Assembly: GCA_016715505.1 (NCBI GenBank)
Contig: JADJZY010000005.1
Coordinates: forward strand, 144,405 to 208,404
Direction of reading: 5' to 3'
Origin: Bacteroidota bacterium
GTDB lineage: Bacteria > Bacteroidota > Bacteroidia > Chitinophagales > Chitinophagaceae
DNA length: 64,000 nt
The notes beneath the pieces were generated by a model. It was given only the letters and a program-made list of their open reading frames with translations. It was not told where the DNA came from and made no database searches. A program made the position numbers and the translations under genes. Shown piece after piece: positions 45,423 to 55,601 of the stretch (within the stretch, counting starts at the first letter, position 1; every line of letters starts with the position of its first letter).

Positions 45423-46313
45423 ATGTATCCTCCAAAAACCAAAGCTTATTGGGCCCTTACAGCGATATCCATTTTATGGGGTACAACCTGGTTTGTTTCG
45501 AAATTGGCTTTGGCACAAGTGCCTGCTTTGCAACTGAGTGCAATGCGACAAACAACAGCAGGACTTATTTTATTGATTTGGTTTGCATTCCGAAGCAATC
45601 CCTGGTTACCGGCTCGTGAGTTATTATTTCATGCCTTGCTGGGTTTCCTGTTTTTTACTTGCAGTAATGGTTTGAGCACTTGGGGAATCACTTATATTCC
45701 TTCATTTATGGGTGCTCTCATTGGCTGTTTACTACCCTTTATGCTCGTTATTGGCAATTATGTATTGTATGGAAAGCGCGTTTCCTGGATGGTTGTTGTT
45801 TCATTATTGATTGGGTTCGCTGGAATTTTTATCATCATCACTTCTTTTGGAAAGGAATTTGGTGCCGGACCTCATTTTGTGGCAGGAATTTCGCTGACCT
45901 TAATCTCACTCCTGACATGGACGAGCGGAACCTTGCTTTTGTCGAAAAAGGTTATGCCATCGAATCCCTATGTGGGCGTGGCCTGGCAAATGTTGTTCGG
46001 CGGACTCATGCTTTTTTTAAGCTCCTGGATTTTCGAAACGGATGTGCCGATTTCGCAGATATCCCCTCAAATCTGGCTCTATTTTATGTATCTCGTTTTA
46101 GTGGGTTCGGTCATGTGTTTTTTGAGTTATCAATATGCCATTAAACATTTACCACTTAGCTTGGTGTCTGTATATGTATACATCAATCCCATGGTCGCCT
46201 TAGGATTGGGCGTTTGGTTACTCAACGAGCCCTTTCATTGGCAAATTATTCCCGGTGCGCTGATCACCTTTCTGGGCATTTACGGAGTCAAACGATTTCA
46301 GAAATCTTCCTAA
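45423..46313 (+). CDS. EamA/DMT-family transporter
   Basis: A 296-aa inner-membrane protein with about ten hydrophobic helices in two similar halves, typical of the drug/metabolite transporter (EamA) family. Diagnostic stretches are ILWGTTWFVSKLAL in helix 1 and the start of the second repeat near LLTWTSGTLLLSKK, with the end in PLSLVSVYVYINPMVALGLG. The ATG at 45,423 is chosen because an upstream in-frame extension is hydrophilic and poorly conserved in style. The substrate (metabolite or amino acid export) is unknown. Confidence 0.85.
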   Translation: MYPPKTKAYWALTAISILWGTTWFVSKLALAQVPALQLSAMRQTTAGLILLIWFAFRSNPWLPARELLFHALLGFLFFTCSNGLSTWGITYIPSFMGALIGCLLPFMLVIGNYVLYGKRVSWMVVVSLLIGFAGIFIIITSFGKEFGAGPHFVAGISLTLISLLTWTSGTLLLSKKVMPSNPYVGVAWQMLFGGLMLFLSSWIFETDVPISQISPQIWLYFMYLVLVGSVMCFLSYQYAIKHLPLSLVSVYVYINPMVALGLGVWLLNEPFHWQIIPGALITFLGIYGVKRFQKSS

Positions 46314-46500
46314 CAGGGTTTTGTGACAACCTGTCAAATTTTCCAATGGAAAAATCTTTAATGGAAAAAATGACAATGAAAATATGGGTAAAGCGCATTG
46401 AAAGAAGTGTCTTCTGACGGAATGTCTTGTTTAATTCCATTGGCATAAAATGTGCTAAAGAAGGGTAATTCGAATTATTAACACTAAAAATCTCATAAAA
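46314..46500 (+). promoter_or_regulatory. groESL upstream region with two GAC-N5-GTC palindromes
   Basis: The 187-bp leader of groES contains TGACAACCTGTCA (46,324-46,336) and CTGACGGAATGTC (46,414-46,426), both with a GAC-N5-GTC core and spaced about 90 bp. No CIRCE element (TTAGCACTC-N9-GAGTGCTAA) is present. A TTG at 46,428 and the AT-rich CATAAAATG downstream could form the promoter. The palindromes are candidate operator sites for a stress regulator; no binding protein can be named. Confidence 0.4.
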
Positions 46501-46782
46501 ATGGCTAAAAAAGTAAGTATTACCCCATTACACGATCGAGTCATCGTTCGACCTGCAGCAGCAGAAACCAAAACAGCAGGTGGCATCATCATCCCTGATA
46601 CAGCAAAAGAAAAACCCCAACGTGGAGTAGTTGTTGCTGTGGGAAGCGGAAAAAAGGATGAACCAATGACTGTTAAAGCCGGTGATACCGTTTTGTATGG
46701 TAAATATTCAGGAACTGAAATTTCACTGGATGGAGAAGACTTATTGATCATGCGCGAAAGCGATATTTTGGCAATCGTTTAA
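46501..46782 (+). CDS. groES: Co-chaperonin GroES
   Basis: A 93-aa co-chaperonin. ITPLHDRVIVRPAAAE at the start, the mobile loop TKTAGGIIIPDTAKEKPQRG and the VLYGKYSGTEI strand are all conserved, and the length is normal. It caps the GroEL cavity in the cytoplasm. It lies 65 bp upstream of groEL in the usual operon order. Confidence 0.97.
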   Translation: MAKKVSITPLHDRVIVRPAAAETKTAGGIIIPDTAKEKPQRGVVVAVGSGKKDEPMTVKAGDTVLYGKYSGTEISLDGEDLLIMRESDILAIV

Positions 46783-46847
46783 TTTGAATGTTAGACAGAA
46801 CCGAATCGAAACAAAAATTCCAATAAAAAACAAATAAAAAGAAACAT

Positions 46848-48479
46848 ATGTCAAAACAAATTCATTTCAACTTAGACGCCCGCAATAAAATGAAAAGAGG
46901 CGTGGATATCCTGGCTGATGCGGTTAAAGTAACCCTCGGTCCTAAAGGAAGAAATGTGGTCATTGAAAAAAAATTCGGCGCTCCACATGTAACCAAGGAT
47001 GGTGTAACGGTAGCAAAGGAAATTGAATTGGAAGATGCTATCGAAAATATGGGTGCTCAAATGGCCAAAGAGGTAGCAAGCAAAACGGCTGATGCGGCTG
47101 GTGATGGTACAACTACGGCAACTGTTCTGGCCCAATCAATTATTTCAGAAGGCTTGAAAAACGTGGCAGCTGGTGCGAATCCAATGGATTTGAAAAGAGG
47201 TATTGATAAAGCTGTCACCGTGGTGGTTGAAAATTTGCGTGCTCAATCTGAAAAAGTGGGTAACGACAATAAAAAAATTGAGCAAGTAGCTACTATCTCT
47301 GCCAACAACGATAATAATATCGGAAAACTGATTGCACAAGCGATGCAAAAAGTAGGCAAAGAAGGGGTTATCACCGTTGAAGAAGCAAAGGTACTGAAAC
47401 CACCGTTGATGTGGTTGAAGGTATGCAATTCGATCGTGGGTATTTATCGCCTTATTTTGTGACCAATAGCGAAAAAATGATCGCTGAAATGTCCAGCCCC
47501 ATGATTTTGATTTATGATAAGAAAATCTCAACCATGAAGGATATTCTGCATATCCTCGAAAAGGTTGCACAAAGCGGTCGCCCATTGGTGATTATCTCCG
47601 AAGATCTGGAAGGTGAAGCATTGGCGACTTTGGTAGTGAATAAACTCCGCGGTACCATTAAAGTAGCTGCCGTAAAAGCGCCTGGATTTGGCGACCGTCG
47701 TAAAGAAATGTTGCAGGATCTGGCTATCCTTACCGGTGGTACAGTGATTAGCGAAGACATGGGTCATAAATTGGAGAATGCTGATTTGAGTTCCTTAGGA
47801 CAATGCGAAAGCATCTCTATCGACAAGGACAATACAACGATTGTTGGTGGTAAAGGTAAAAAAGCTGATATCACTGCTCGAGTTAACCAGATTAAAGCCC
47901 AAATCGAAAGCACAACCAGCGATTACGATCGTGAAAAATTACAAGAGCGCTTGGCAAAATTAAGCGGTGGGGTAGCCGTACTCTATGTAGGGGCAGCTAC
48001 AGAAGTGGAAATGAAAGAGAAAAAAGACCGTGTGGATGATGCTTTACATGCAACACGTGCCGCTGTTGAAGAAGGAATCGTTCCAGGTGGTGGTACAGCG
48101 TTCATTCGTGCAATTGATAGCTTAGCTAAGTTAAAAGGATTGAACGATGATGAAAATACAGGTATTGCTATCATTCGTCGCTCATTGGAAGAACCCGTTC
48201 GTCAGATTGTTGCCAACTGTGGTTTGGAAGGTAGTATCATCGTACAAAAAGTACGCGAAGGAAAAGGTGACTTTGGTTTCAACGCCCGCACTGAGGTTTA
48301 TGAAAATCTCTACAAAGCAGGTGTGATTGACCCAACGAAAGTAAGTCGTGTGGCTCTGGAAAATGCTGCTTCGATTGCAGGTATGATGTTGACCACTGAA
48401 TGTGTTGTGCCGATAAACCCAGAACTCACAAGCGTGCTCCTGCTATGACTCACGGCGTGGAATGGGTATGGACTATTAA
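46848..48479 (+). CDS. groEL: Chaperonin GroEL, three apparent one-base deletions
   Basis: The 60-kDa chaperonin. Conserved parts are GPKGRNVVIEKKFGAP, the ATP-binding GDGTTTATVLAQ and the VVEEGIVPGGGTAF-like stretch. The frame breaks near 47,390 (AAGGTACT should read AAGGGTACT, giving EEAKGTETTVDVVEG), near 48,402 (one G missing after GTTGT) and near 48,455 (one G missing in GGCGTGG, giving the GGGMGMDY tail before TAA at 48,477). Three added G bases give 545 codons including stop, the expected length of 544 aa. Since GroEL is essential, these are most likely base-calling errors. Confidence 0.93.
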
Positions 48480-48483
48480 TAGT

Positions 48484-48499
48484 TTTATTCAAATATGAA
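48484..48499. repeat. Left island repeat, part 1 (before intron)
   Basis: TTTATTCAAATATGAA, lying 5 bp after the groEL stop. It reappears at 61,202-61,217 on the other side of the island. Its continuation is found beyond the group II intron at 50,487. Confidence 0.75.
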
Positions 48500-48589
48500 A
48501 TCCGAGTAGGAGACAAAGATAGATGAATTCTATCTTTGTCGTCCTCTCACACCACCGTGCATACCGGTCTGGTACACGGCGGTTTGTCA

Positions 48590-49855
48590 GAATAGTTTTG
48601 TTTGTTGGTGTTTGAATGTAAAGTTTGCCTCTAAGCTAATTAATCCCATTCGGGTCAGTACACCTGTGGTTAATGTTGTTTGGAGTATTGGGCTTGACCT
48701 AACTTTGGCTTTTCCCTTACTGGAATTTGCCCATTGGTATGCTTTATCATGATTGACATTTAACCGCCGAAGCATTTTATACCTTATCCCTTTATGCGCT
48801 TCCATTGTGACCAAGCATTTATCCTAACTCGTTTTCGAATAAAACTATCTAGTTGAGTCAGAGCGCTTTACTCTCTGTCAACGAGAATAGTTCCACCATC
48901 CGCTTAGTATTACCCTTGAGTTTTCTATCTTCATTTCTATCTCTTCGGATTGGACCGTTTAAATATTTCACGCATCTTTTCTTTGAGTCTCTCTATGGGT
49001 TTGGAACAGATTCTTATCCTCCATCTTCCCTTTCATGTAGCAAAATGAATAACCCAAAAGTGTACTTGATGTTGGATAGCTAACCTTACTCTTCTCCTTG
49101 TTGACCTTCAAGTGGAGTTTGACTTCGATAAATGTAGTGATACTAGTCATTACACGTTCAGCCGACTTTGGCTCTTTGTATAAATACTACAATCGTCTAT
49201 ATCGAACAAACCTTAAACCACGTTTTGTCTAACTCTTTATCCAACTCGTTAAGAATAATATTAGACAATAATGGACTCAGAGGACTACCTTGTGGCGTCC
49301 CCTCCGTGCGGGGGGATGTAATCCCTCCTTCCATGATACCTGATGTTAGATAAGCCCTCAACAATTTTAAGAGTCGTTTATCTTCTATTCGCTTTGCTAA
49401 TAAACTCATTAGGTAGTCATGATTCACCTTGTCGAAGAATTTCTCTAAGTCTAGCTCCACAACTTTTGTGTAACCCTCTTCCAGAAACTTTTGTGCTTGT
49501 GTTACTGCTTGATGGGCGTTACGATTGGGTCTAAAGCCATAACTCCATGAATGAAATTCAGGCTCCCATATCGCTGTTAGTCGTTGACTGATACTCTGTT
49601 GTATTAGTCTGTCTATCACTGTTGGGATGCCTAACAGCCGTTTGCCGCCGCCTGGTTTGGGTATTTCTACCTTACGCACTGGTTGCGGTTTATACTTGCC
49701 TTCCAAAATATCTAGCCTAAATGTCTAGTAGTGGTCGTTGATGTAATCGTTTAACTCTTTTAAACTCATACCATCTACGCCACTAGCACCTTGTTACTAG
49801 TCACTTGCTTTAGTGCATACTTTACATTTCGTATGTCTAATACTTCTTCTAACAT
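48590..49855 (-). pseudogene. Group II intron reverse transcriptase/maturase, broken
   Basis: The ORF starts at ATG 49,855 (MLEEVLDIRNVKYALKQV). The N-terminal RT part contains KPVRKVEIPKPGGGKRLLGI-like sequence (PVRKVEIPKPGGGKRLLGIP), SYGFRPNRNAHQA, DLEKFFDKVNHD and GTPQGSPLSPLLSNI, then fails before the catalytic YADD box, where two bases appear missing (CGATATAGACGAT). Later pieces (ITTFIEVKLHLKVNKEKS; QWANSSKGKAKVRSSPILQ) show the thumb and domain X region. At least a frameshift near 49,784, an in-frame TAG near 49,721 and the YADD deletion are needed. Decay seems more likely than error alone, although one lesion is a homopolymer loss. Confidence 0.8.
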
Positions 49856-49871
49856 AGAAATTTGATATTAG

Positions 49872-49889
49872 CCCCCCCCCAAAAAAAAA
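49872..49889. repeat. C9A9 homopolymer pair
   Basis: Nine C then nine A, immediately upstream (on the minus strand) of the intron RT start. It may be genuine or an artefact of base calling; the true length is unreliable. Confidence 0.6.
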
Positions 49890-50486
49890 CACTTGCCCCT
49901 TTTCTCTTGTTCATACATGATTACACTAGGCTTCTTACACATTTTATCCTCGAGTTCCACTCTACTTTCCTGTGTACAGATTTGCTTTGTTGCTGTTTCT
50001 GCTTTTCTCGTTTCATCATAAATCCCAATTTACTTCAAAGCACTTCTGACATTCAGTCCTTCTGTTTCCCAAGAGCTTCCACCGTTTGATGATGGCTTCA
50101 ACGATACATACTATGACCTCTGCTGACTTCTTATCACACCCACTATATTAGTGTCAGCCTCTATAGTAATGTTTCTTCTTTGACATTCGCGCATGTCATC
50201 GACAGATTGTGATAAGACCTCTCAGGGTAAGTTCAACCACTTTCCACTCATGTAACCTCTACATTTACTTAGTAATGGTTCGTTCAGTTTTGGACTTTTG
50301 TTTCTTATGCAACATCATCCCCATTACCCTGCCTAATATGTAGTTTCTGTTCGTAGGTTCAAGTGTTTGCCTTAGGCTTCCTTCCAGATTTCATTTCTGA
50401 ATGAACACCTTGCCGTTGGCTAATGATAAAACTGAAACTCTCATTCGGGACTTACACCCTAGAGTTGTTGAACATGCCTGACACAC

Positions 50487-50557
50487 ATGAAAAAGCGCCT
50501 TGATGGGCGGTTTTTTATTGAAGGTATTTTTTTAGAAATCTAAATATAGAGATTGCA
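50487..50557. repeat. Left island repeat, part 2 (after intron), with terminator hairpin
   Basis: Continuation of the groEL-downstream sequence past the intron. It contains a GC hairpin (50,494-50,510) flanked by A and T runs, then TATTTTTTTAGAAATCTAAA. It matches 61,218-61,285 but with the hairpin loop in the opposite orientation (TTGATG here, CATCAA there). One stem base differs, so the hairpin is weaker here. It probably served as the groEL terminator. Confidence 0.7.
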
Positions 50558-50558
50558 G

Positions 50559-50662
50559 ATTATCTCATAGACGCTTCAAATTCAAGGAAGTGTTCGAGTA
50601 GTAATTCCACGTGCGTTGTAGCCAGGGACGATGACCCGGTTATTGAAGGTGCATGTGAAAAC
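50559..50662. repeat. Dispersed repeat, copy A
   Basis: About 100 bp starting GATTATCTCATAGACGCTTC and containing GGACGATGAC; similar to 58,728-58,826 (copy B). In copy B the ends form an inverted pair (TCTCACTGGC and GCCAGTGAGA). On the minus strand both copies read as a short protein tail with SSS and FLEFEAS/FLKFEAP-type residues, so an old coding remnant is also possible. Confidence 0.55.
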
Positions 50663-50664
50663 CC

Positions 50665-50692
50665 TTTACAGGCTTTGTTTACTGTAGCTACG
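50665..50692 (-). repeat. Inverted copy of a 28-bp sequence at 60,990
   Basis: TTTACAGGCTTTGTTTACTG followed by TAGCTACG is, with about three differences, the reverse complement of 60,990-61,017. The two lie near the opposite ends of the T9SS island. Confidence 0.6.
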
Positions 50693-50808
50693 TTCCTTTC
50701 TACTTCAAATTCTCTGATTAACAAATCTACTCCAAACACAAACAAATGATTTTCCATTTGAATATTGATTCCAATGATGTAATTTTAGTAAACTAAAATC
50801 TACATTTT

Positions 50809-53800
50809 ATGGTGAAAGTTTTTAGGAATAACTTTTCAAGTTAGAGCCAAATATTCTGTTTATTACTATTGATTTTGTTTGGATTTAATGCTGAGGCGAA
50901 AAAACCAAGCTCATATGGCAGAATATATAATGTACAGGATTATATCAATGTTTCAGGAGGAGATGCAACTTTGGGCATTCAAAGGTGCATGACTGATGTT
51001 AATCAAAAAATCTGGCAAGTTTCAAACGGGGGAAATCATACTATTGCGCATACTTATACAATTCTATTTCCTCGTAGTATTTATATCATCAATGAAGTAC
51101 TTAAACCATTTACGCTTGCTTCTCCTTCAGGTACTGGATATAAACATTCATTTAATCGTGTTACCTTTCCTAACTTATCAGATATTTATGCGCCAATTAC
51201 GATTCATATTTTGGGTTTGGATATTGATCACAACCAATTGTCGCCAATTTTAGGAAATACATTCCACCCTATTCCTAATTCTAACAATTGGAGTGCGTTT
51301 GGCGCAGAGAACTATACTTCTGCAAATTTCACCAATTGCGGTATTAACGCTACCCCAACAATTGAGACATTTTTGAATGCGCATCTCAGTTCTGTTCATA
51401 TAAATTGTCAGATGAACCCGGCCAGTAATACATTTTTAAGCTATCAACCCGGTCCAATGCCACACTTACAAAGTACGAATGCAAATCAACATGATTTTTT
51501 CGATATTAATTGTAGCGGGCATTCTTCAACTGAACCATACATATTTGATCCGAATACAAAAATGATGAATTTTATCATCAATATTTCCGGCTTGCATATG
51601 GAAGGATTACCTTCTTCATCAAATTCGCATATTTATAATGCCTTGACACCTTCTTTACAACATGATGTTACATTTCAGATGGGCACAGCAGTGAGAATTA
51701 CATATTTTCAGTCTGTATTTGTCGATAACCTCATCATCGAGAACATTTATGGAAATGGAATTCATGTGAAAATAAGATTTATGCCTTAAGAAATGATAGT
51801 TGCAATATCAACAGCAATGTGGTACTCAATACATGGGGCCTCAGATACAAAAAAGACAATAATGATTTTGATAATAGTGGTGATGCTATTCTAACAGAAG
51901 GAATTCGAAATGGCGTATCCTACTTTAATTATATCAAAAATGATCTTGCAACAACCCATCAATATGGTCGCTTAGGTTTGGGCACCTGCTGTGAACACAA
52001 CAAAGATTGTTCAGCAGAATTTAATTATGTGAGCGGCTACGACCGAGGCATACACATCGAAAATGGCAGAGGAGGATTTCAGGTGCGATATAATCGAATA
52101 ACAGGCTCGGAAACTGGCATAGTTATGGATGGCATTCGTTCGTATTTGAAGAAATACAATCCTCAATTACCCAGTGGTCAGTTATATATAGAATGTGATG
52201 CAGAGAATGCCAGTAGAATTGAGTATAATTATATTTCTAACGAGGAAATTCCCATGCAAGAGGATAGCCTGATGAAAATTTATCCCCCTCAATTAATTTT
52301 TGCCCATGGCATGAATAGGAGTAATACGGATAATGCCAGTTTTTTAAAAATAACTACACATATATCAATATCGACAATATTCCGGACCATTATAAGGCCC
52401 CTGTCCTTGTCGATACACTTGATCCGAGGCCATATGTTGGTGACTGGTATAGAAGTCAGTCATACCATCTTTTTTCCTCGGTTAAAAAGCAGGAAGTGGA
52501 TTGCAATGTTTTTAAAACAACGCTTTCGACAAATACGAGTAAGAATATAAATGGAGGGACTCATTTGCAATCAGGAGTTTATACCGATTTTATTGATCCT
52601 CATCCCGACACCCCCAAACACTGCAATATGTCCGAATTCTTATTAAACGACAATCAAAACAATTCGGTTCCGATGTATTGTCGCGGAAATTCCTATACCG
52701 ATTGTTATAAAAATTGGTTTAATCTTTGGGTTTCCAGTAGCAATCATTTTTATGAAAATGCCATAACGGGAAATACTTTATTCATGCCAAACCCGGATTT
52801 AGTCTATTATACAAAAGCGAATCCTAATTCTGGCAGCTCATTTTCCTGTCCATTGCTAGCTGTGAATAACACCCTTTGCGGTGGGAAGCCGCTGATTGTA
52901 AATTACACTGATTATGATGAATTTTGGCAGAATACGACTTTGAGTAACACAACGAATTTGAATAATAAAACCATTTTGGTGACTGGTACCTTGATATTGA
53001 ATGCTGATTTAAACCTAAGCAATTGCCGAATATTTTTGACTTCCCATGCAAAAATTGTTTTAAATAACGGGTCCACTTTAACGGCCAATTCGGGTTGCGT
53101 TTTCAGGGCAATTTGTGAAGATATGTGGGATGGGATTTATGCGGAAGACCCTACTGCGGAAATCACCCTGAAAATTGTGCCCATTCAGGATATGGAGAAT
53201 GGCGTTGTGCGAAACAAGGACTAAAGCCGGTATCACCAACGGCGAATTTAAAAATTGTAACCGGAGCATTGCCATTTTTGAAAACAACGCCATTACCAAT
53301 TGTAGTATCACCGGCAATACCTTTACCGCTGATGGAAATATGTTGGCACCATACGCCAACTTAAAACCTGAACATGGCATTTATGTGTACAATTCAGCTA
53401 GTTTACAAATAGGGGATATTGGCGCACCTAACGATGGAAATGTATTCGAAAATCTGCAAAATGGTATTAAAATATTCAATGAAACGGTGATGATTACCAT
53501 AGGGCAGGGGCCAAATCAACAAATTCAATTAATACCCGCTCCGAGTTCGTATATTCAACTTAAAAATAATACGATGTCCGGCATCACCAGAAATAACGGC
53601 AGCAGCGTACCTGAAGCAGGTGTAGGCGTTTATGCTGAAGCCAATAGTCTGTTTGGTGGAAGACCCAGATTGCTGATAACAAATTCAACATCCCCATCCG
53701 CCTTAACGGCACCAACTTTTCAGAACTGTGAACAAGCCGTTTCTCTCATACAAGCCTCAGCCAATGTATTTAATCAACATATTGACCATTGTGGTATTGG

Positions 53801-55591
53801 AATCGGAGCTATAAAATGCGATGGAGAGAAGTACAACATATCGAGTAATTATTTGAATCAAACCTATTGGAATATTGTTAAGACTGGGGACGAATCCACA
53901 CTCGGGTTTTTTGTCAACAATAATACCATCAGCATGCCCGAAGATGAACCAACCTTAATTGGCCTCCCCCCTATTGGCATTTTAAGCGCCTATTCCAGTA
54001 AAATACATCAGGGCCATAGCCAAATTAATACCAATGGAATTCGTATCAGCGAAGGGCAGGCAGGTATTGGTATTTCTTTAAATAATGGCAAGGATGACAG
54101 AATTGAAGGGAACCAGATCCATTTTTTAAATACCACCGTTGAAACGGTCATCGGCATTCCAAAGCTCATTGGCATATATAGTAATTCGAGCGACCATCCC
54201 CGCATTCTGAACAACTCAGTAGACAATAATTTCTTAAACGACCCAACAGCCACGCAGTTTATCAACAACAACAATACCGGTATTTATGTGCACGAAAATA
54301 AAAACTCCGTGCTGCATTGCAACCTGGCAAATTTTACCCGCTTTGGTATTTTAGCCACAGGAGCCAACGGAAACAGCACAAACTATGATCAGACTGCCGG
54401 TAATTTTATGAATAATTCCCATGCCAATATGCTCTTACTCAAATTGCAGGTTGAAGGCTCTTTGGGCCAAATAGGAAAAGAGATTTCAAATTTTCCCTTA
54501 ATGACTTTCGATGCCAATAATACCTTCTCACCCAACCTGCAATTTGGGCCATTAAATAATGTGTATCGGGTAACCGATTGCCCGCAATCCAACACTTCAG
54601 ATGAGATTGTCACAGCTGTCAACCGATTAACCCAGGCACAAAGTAGTGCGAGTAATACGAATACGAATGATTGTGTGATTACCGTAAATAACCCTACTTC
54701 CATCACCTCCGGTTTTTTATGTGGGGATGAAAACCCATGGCCGGATTTAGATTTGCAATACGCCATGTTGGTGGCTGCCGAAAACACCAATTATATCGAT
54801 TTTGAAGATGGTGCCCGACAAAGCGATCAGGAATGGGTTTATCGTTGGGTAGAAGAAAATCCGGATTTACGCGTGCAGTTTCCGATACTGGATAGTTTTT
54901 ACCTTTACCGTTATTCCGGCGTAACCGGACAGCTCAATCGCATCGACGAAGCAATGGCTCTACTGGGAGATAGTGCTTTAAGAGCCCAGCCGACACTTTG
55001 GTTGCAAGCGCATGGCAATATAGTAACCCAAAACAATGCCTTGGATGTGAACGCTTCCTTTGGGCAATATGCGCAACAAATGAATACTCTCCTACTGCGC
55101 GATATGCTGCCCGATGCACCCGAGTTTAGCGAAAACGAACGAGATGCCATCACACTTTGGCTTTGAGTTGCCCCTATACCCATGGCAATGCCGTTTACAA
55201 AGCCCGTGTACTTTATGCCCGTTTTGCTCCACCGGCGCATTACGACGAATTGGTGATTTGCAACTCACAAGGGGTTTATAAAAACGGCCCTTCCAAACTG
55301 GATGATCTCATTTATACCTTAAACAACACGACCAAGAAAAATGCATGGAATCTGGAAGACGATTTGGTTAAATTGTATCCAAACCCCACGCATCAAAACC
55401 TGACGATAGAAGGTGACAACCTCAAAACTATTCGTATCACTGATTTATTGGGTCGTGAGGTGTTCCGTACGGAATTACAAGCTAAAACAAGTCGTCAACA
55501 AATTGAACTGCCTGTATTACACCCTGGTGTTTATTTGTACACCATTCACACCATAAATGACACCAAAAGTGGGAAACTACTCATCGAATAA
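50809..55591 (+). pseudogene. Large secreted right-handed beta-helix protein with T9SS sorting tail, disrupted
   Basis: About 1,590 codons. A hydrophobic N-terminal segment (CLLLLILFGFNAEA) forms the signal peptide, reached from ATG 50,809 through an in-frame TAG at 50,842. The body is rich in Asn, Gly, Ile and short repeated strands (IQDMENGVV, NEFKNC-like turns), typical of parallel beta-helix surface proteins. The end has LYPNPTHQNLTIEG and LLGREVF, a Por/T9SS type A sorting domain (about 55,376-55,591). Frames change near 51,770 (A run), 52,342 (T run), 53,215 and 55,158. Each join restores sensible sequence, so errors and decay are hard to separate. It is probably exported and anchored at the cell surface. 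Confidence 0.8.
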
Positions 55592-55601
55592 ACCCAACCC
55601 A

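Larger units (their letters stand above)
48500..50486 (-). mobile_element. Group II intron with degenerate reverse transcriptase
   Basis: Read on the minus strand the element begins GTGTG at 50,486 (group II consensus GUGYG) followed by AGTCCCG-type domain I sequence, contains a reverse-transcriptase ORF, and ends with domain V (about 48,583-48,551, CCGCCGTG pairing with CACGGTGG) and domain VI (12-bp hairpin at 48,512-48,540) and the terminal CCTACTCGGAT. Removing 48,500-50,486 rejoins sequence that matches the intron-free copy at 61,202-61,285, which supports both ends. Length is 1,987 bp. It sits just past a terminator hairpin, the preferred target of bacterial class C introns; the class is inference. 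Domain VI shows no obvious bulged adenosine. Confidence 0.85.

Noticed and set aside
46314..46500. CIRCE heat-shock operator upstream of groES
   Set aside because: The 9-bp half-sites are not found; only the GAC-N5-GTC palindromes are seen.
51819..53224. Several separate small proteins instead of one beta-helix gene
   Set aside because: Correcting single-base shifts joins them into one continuous protein with the same composition and a final sorting tail; internal pieces have no start or signal peptide of their own.
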